DNA from: RPRC01 sp963746935
GTDB taxonomy: Bacteria; Desulfobacterota; Desulfuromonadia; Geobacterales; Geobacteraceae
Direction of reading: 5' to 3'
Assembly (NCBI GenBank): GCA_963746935.1
Contig: CAVVDU010000008.1
Coordinates: forward strand, 372,001 to 436,000
Length of the DNA stretch: 64,000 nt
Made by a program: the position numbers and the translations under genes. Under the pieces are notes generated by a model. That model ran no database searches. It saw only the letters and a list, made by a program, of their open reading frames with translations, and had not been told where the DNA came from. Positions 62,123-64,000 of the stretch are shown piece after piece; the first letter of the stretch is position 1, and the number at the start of each line of letters is the position of its first letter.

Positions 62123-63880
62123 CTATTCCACAAAGCTCTTCAGCTTCTTACTCCGGCTGGGGTGCCGAAGTTTCCGCAATGCCTTGGCTTCAATCTGACG
62201 AATTCTTTCCCTGGTAACTTCAAAATTCTGGCCAACTTCCTCAAGGGTATGATCGCTCTTTTCACCGATACCGAAACGCATCCGCAGGACCTTCTCCTCT
62301 CGTGGAGTAAGGCTGGAAAGAACCCGAGCCGTCTGCTCGGAGAGATTGGCCTTGATGACTGCCTCCAAGGGAGAAACAACCCCCTTGTCTTCGATGAAAT
62401 CACCGAGATGAGAATCTTCTTCTTCCCCAATGGGTGTCTCCAGGGAGATGGGCTCCTTGGCAATCTTGAGGACCTTTCGAACCTTGTCAAGTGGCAGGCT
62501 CATTCTTTCGGCAATCTCTTCAGGGGATGGCTCACGCCCGATCTCCTGAACAAGTTGCCGACTGGTACGAATGAGTTTGTTAATGGTTTCGATCATGTGA
62601 ACCGGAATCCGGATTGTCCTGGCCTGGTCGGCAATTGCCCTTGTTATGGCCTGACGAATCCACCAGGTTGCATATGTTGAAAATTTGTAGCCCCGCTGAT
62701 ATTCGAACTTGTCAACAGCCTTCATGAGACCGATATTGCCCTCTTGAATCAGGTCGAGGAACTGCAGTCCCCGGTTCGTATATTTTTTGGCAATTGAGAC
62801 CACCAGCCTCAGGTTTGCTTCCACAAGCTCCGATTTTGCATCCTTGGCTTTTCTCTCGCCTTCTTCAATACCCTTGATTTCCTTTTCCAGCTCATACGCA
62901 ATAAAACCTGAATCCTGTTCAATTTTTTCCAGTTTCTTTTGCGCGGACCTCAGCTTTTTCTCCATTTTCAGAGCGTCTTCCGGCGAAGAAGAAAGACGTG
63001 ACAGTAGTTTTGTTCGTGCCGCTTCATTATCTCGAGTCTCGTAGAAGAGCACCGTCAATTCCTCAACAGGAATATCCGAGTCACTGCTCACTTCATGGAA
63101 ATCAGCCATGATCCGAACTACCTTGGAGGAAAGCTGTTTGAGTCGCTGGGCAATTCTCTCGATGTGGCGATCCTTGAGGCGCAAAGACTTTAATAGATCT
63201 GCAGTCCGGGATTTCAGATCCTGCAGTTCCTGAACAAGGCGCTCTCTCTCATCATCTGCCAGAGACCCTTGGATGGCATTCTGCAGCTGCTCCATGTTCG
63301 CATCACAGGACCTGATATCGTTTATCATGGAAAGGAGCCTGGTTTTCTGGACGTCCTCTTCATCCTCTTCTAGTTCCTCTTCTTCAACCTCTTTACTTAT
63401 GTCAGCCGCATTGATCTGGAAATTCTCAAGCATGTCACCAAGAGCTATTACCTCTTTAACAGTAATAGGGGTATTGTATATAACCCGTGCCACATCCCGG
63501 TCGCCTTCCTCAATACGTTTTGCAATTTCGACCTCTCCTTCACGGGTCAGCAGTGACACTGATCCCATCTCGCGCAAGTACATGCGGACAGGGTCGCTGG
63601 TTCTGCCCAGAACACCTGGTTCGAACTCAACCTCCTCCTGCTCTCCATCCTGCTCTTCGTCCTCCTCCAGGTCCAGCTTAACCTTTGGGATCTTGACCTT
63701 CTGAGCCGAGTCAACCACCTCTATATCCATTTCGCCAAACATGCTCATTACATCATCAATCTGGTCCGAGGAAACAATATCAGGGGGAAGTAAATCGTTG
63801 ACCTCATCATAGGTCAGAAAACCCTTTTCTTTCCCTAAGTCGATCAGATGCTTCACTTCATCCAAACTCTTTTTTGCCAT
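62123..63880 (-). CDS. rpoD: Primary sigma factor RpoD (sigma-70)
   Basis: Housekeeping sigma subunit of RNA polymerase. Region 1.1 is at the N terminus (KSLDEVKHLIDLGKEKGFLT), followed by an acidic stretch and region 1.2 (SDPVRMYLREMGSVSLLTRE). A long non-conserved insert holds runs of Glu and Asp. Regions 2.1-2.4 are nearly invariant (NLRLVVSIAKKYTNRGLQFL, YKFSTYATWWIRQAITRAIA), region 3 follows, and region 4.2 ends VTRERIRQIEAKALRKLRHP. 585 aa from ATG 63880, with GAGG eight bases before. Follows dnaG, the conserved macromolecular-synthesis order. Confidence 0.97.
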   Translation of the reverse strand: MAKKSLDEVKHLIDLGKEKGFLTYDEVNDLLPPDIVSSDQIDDVMSMFGEMDIEVVDSAQKVKIPKVKLDLEEDEEQDGEQEEVEFEPGVLGRTSDPVRMYLREMGSVSLLTREGEVEIAKRIEEGDRDVARVIYNTPITVKEVIALGDMLENFQINAADISKEVEEEELEEDEEDVQKTRLLSMINDIRSCDANMEQLQNAIQGSLADDERERLVQELQDLKSRTADLLKSLRLKDRHIERIAQRLKQLSSKVVRIMADFHEVSSDSDIPVEELTVLFYETRDNEAARTKLLSRLSSSPEDALKMEKKLRSAQKKLEKIEQDSGFIAYELEKEIKGIEEGERKAKDAKSELVEANLRLVVSIAKKYTNRGLQFLDLIQEGNIGLMKAVDKFEYQRGYKFSTYATWWIRQAITRAIADQARTIRIPVHMIETINKLIRTSRQLVQEIGREPSPEEIAERMSLPLDKVRKVLKIAKEPISLETPIGEEEDSHLGDFIEDKGVVSPLEAVIKANLSEQTARVLSSLTPREEKVLRMRFGIGEKSDHTLEEVGQNFEVTRERIRQIEAKALRKLRHPSRSKKLKSFVE

Positions 63881-63929
63881 CCAGTTCACCTCGTATTCAA
63901 GACAATCAAATCTATAGTATCAATTTAGT

Positions 63930-64000
63930 TTACTTCAGCAGAGACTTCTTCGCACGAAGAGAGTCGATACGCCTCAGGAGCTCATGATAAGAATCGCTTT
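63930..64000 (-). CDS. dnaG: DNA primase, 3' end (partial)
   Basis: The last about 23 codons of a gene running off the window edge on the minus strand, ending SDSYHELLRRIDSLRAKKSL and two more residues, then TAA at 63932-63930. The basic helical end and its position directly upstream of rpoD match the DnaB-binding C terminus of DnaG. The assignment leans on gene order. Confidence 0.65.
   Translation of the reverse strand, partial: SDSYHELLRRIDSLRAKKSLLK

Overview
The window looks like a piece of the chromosome of a Geobacter-type bacterium (Desulfuromonadia/Geobacterales). The basis is a hopanoid gene set (shc, hpnA, hpnH, hpnI, hpnN), a four-subunit 2-oxoacid:ferredoxin oxidoreductase, an MglA-type GTPase, a GEMM-I cyclic-dinucleotide riboswitch, an acetate-type transporter and the tRNA-tig-clpP-clpX arrangement. 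The species cannot be named from sequence alone. There is no rRNA, CRISPR array, prophage or insertion sequence, and coding density is ordinary for a core chromosome.

Layout. 1-5.2 kb: peptide-type ABC importer (binding lipoprotein and two permeases), an unknown protein and a DUF815 AAA+ ATPase. 5.3-8.2 kb: exported beta-carbonic anhydrase, cupin, ROK-family protein and two small unknown ORFs. 8.4-11.7 kb: a GEMM-I riboswitch with a terminator, in front of a frameshifted hybrid histidine kinase, then a frameshifted TPR/aspartic-protease gene. 11.7-16.4 kb: DUF1653 protein, Old Yellow Enzyme, PilZ protein, CDP-alcohol phosphatidyltransferase, MscL with a Cys4 tail, and a lipoprotein. 16.6-32.3 kb: lipid region. 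An mlaE-F-D-tolC-mlaC operon lies downstream of hpnN, a YtqB/MnmM-like methyltransferase and hpnI on the minus strand. Divergent shc-hpnA-dxs-hpnH lie on the plus strand. 32.4-37.8 kb: endonuclease III, PHP phosphoesterase, then a SPOR / repeat protein / MglA-like GTPase group. 37.8-42.7 kb: EF-G paralogue and the cofactor operon nadC-birA-coaX. 43.2-46.3 kb: tRNA-Glu and tRNA-Gln, and korDABC. 46.5-52.4 kb: MucR-like regulator, then ftsE-ftsX-envC-ctpA and a polyprenol-phosphate glycosyltransferase. 52.5-57.5 kb: tRNA-Asp-Val-Asp, HU, clpX-clpP-tig and tRNA-Leu-His-Arg-Pro, with a 178-bp palindromic repeat element between tRNA-Leu and tRNA-His. 57.5-64 kb: rdgB-rph, DUF4242 protein, acetate transporter, THUMP methyltransferase, rpoD and the 3' end of dnaG.

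How the genes work together. The central block makes and places hopanoids: Dxs feeds isoprenoid precursor, Shc cyclises squalene, HpnH, HpnA and HpnI act on the side chain or head group, and HpnN is the hopanoid RND exporter. Directly downstream is a complete Mla-type inner-membrane ABC lipid transporter with a TolC-family outer-membrane protein inside the operon instead of MlaA. FtsEX-EnvC-CtpA is a cell-wall remodelling group, and trigger factor-ClpPX is a protein quality-control group.

Caution. At least five genes between 8 and 38 kb carry single-base frame breaks although the protein sequence is conserved on both sides: the histidine kinase, the aspartic protease, mlaC, the tolC signal peptide, and the SPOR protein (several breaks). 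This is either sequence error or recent decay, and reads are needed to decide.
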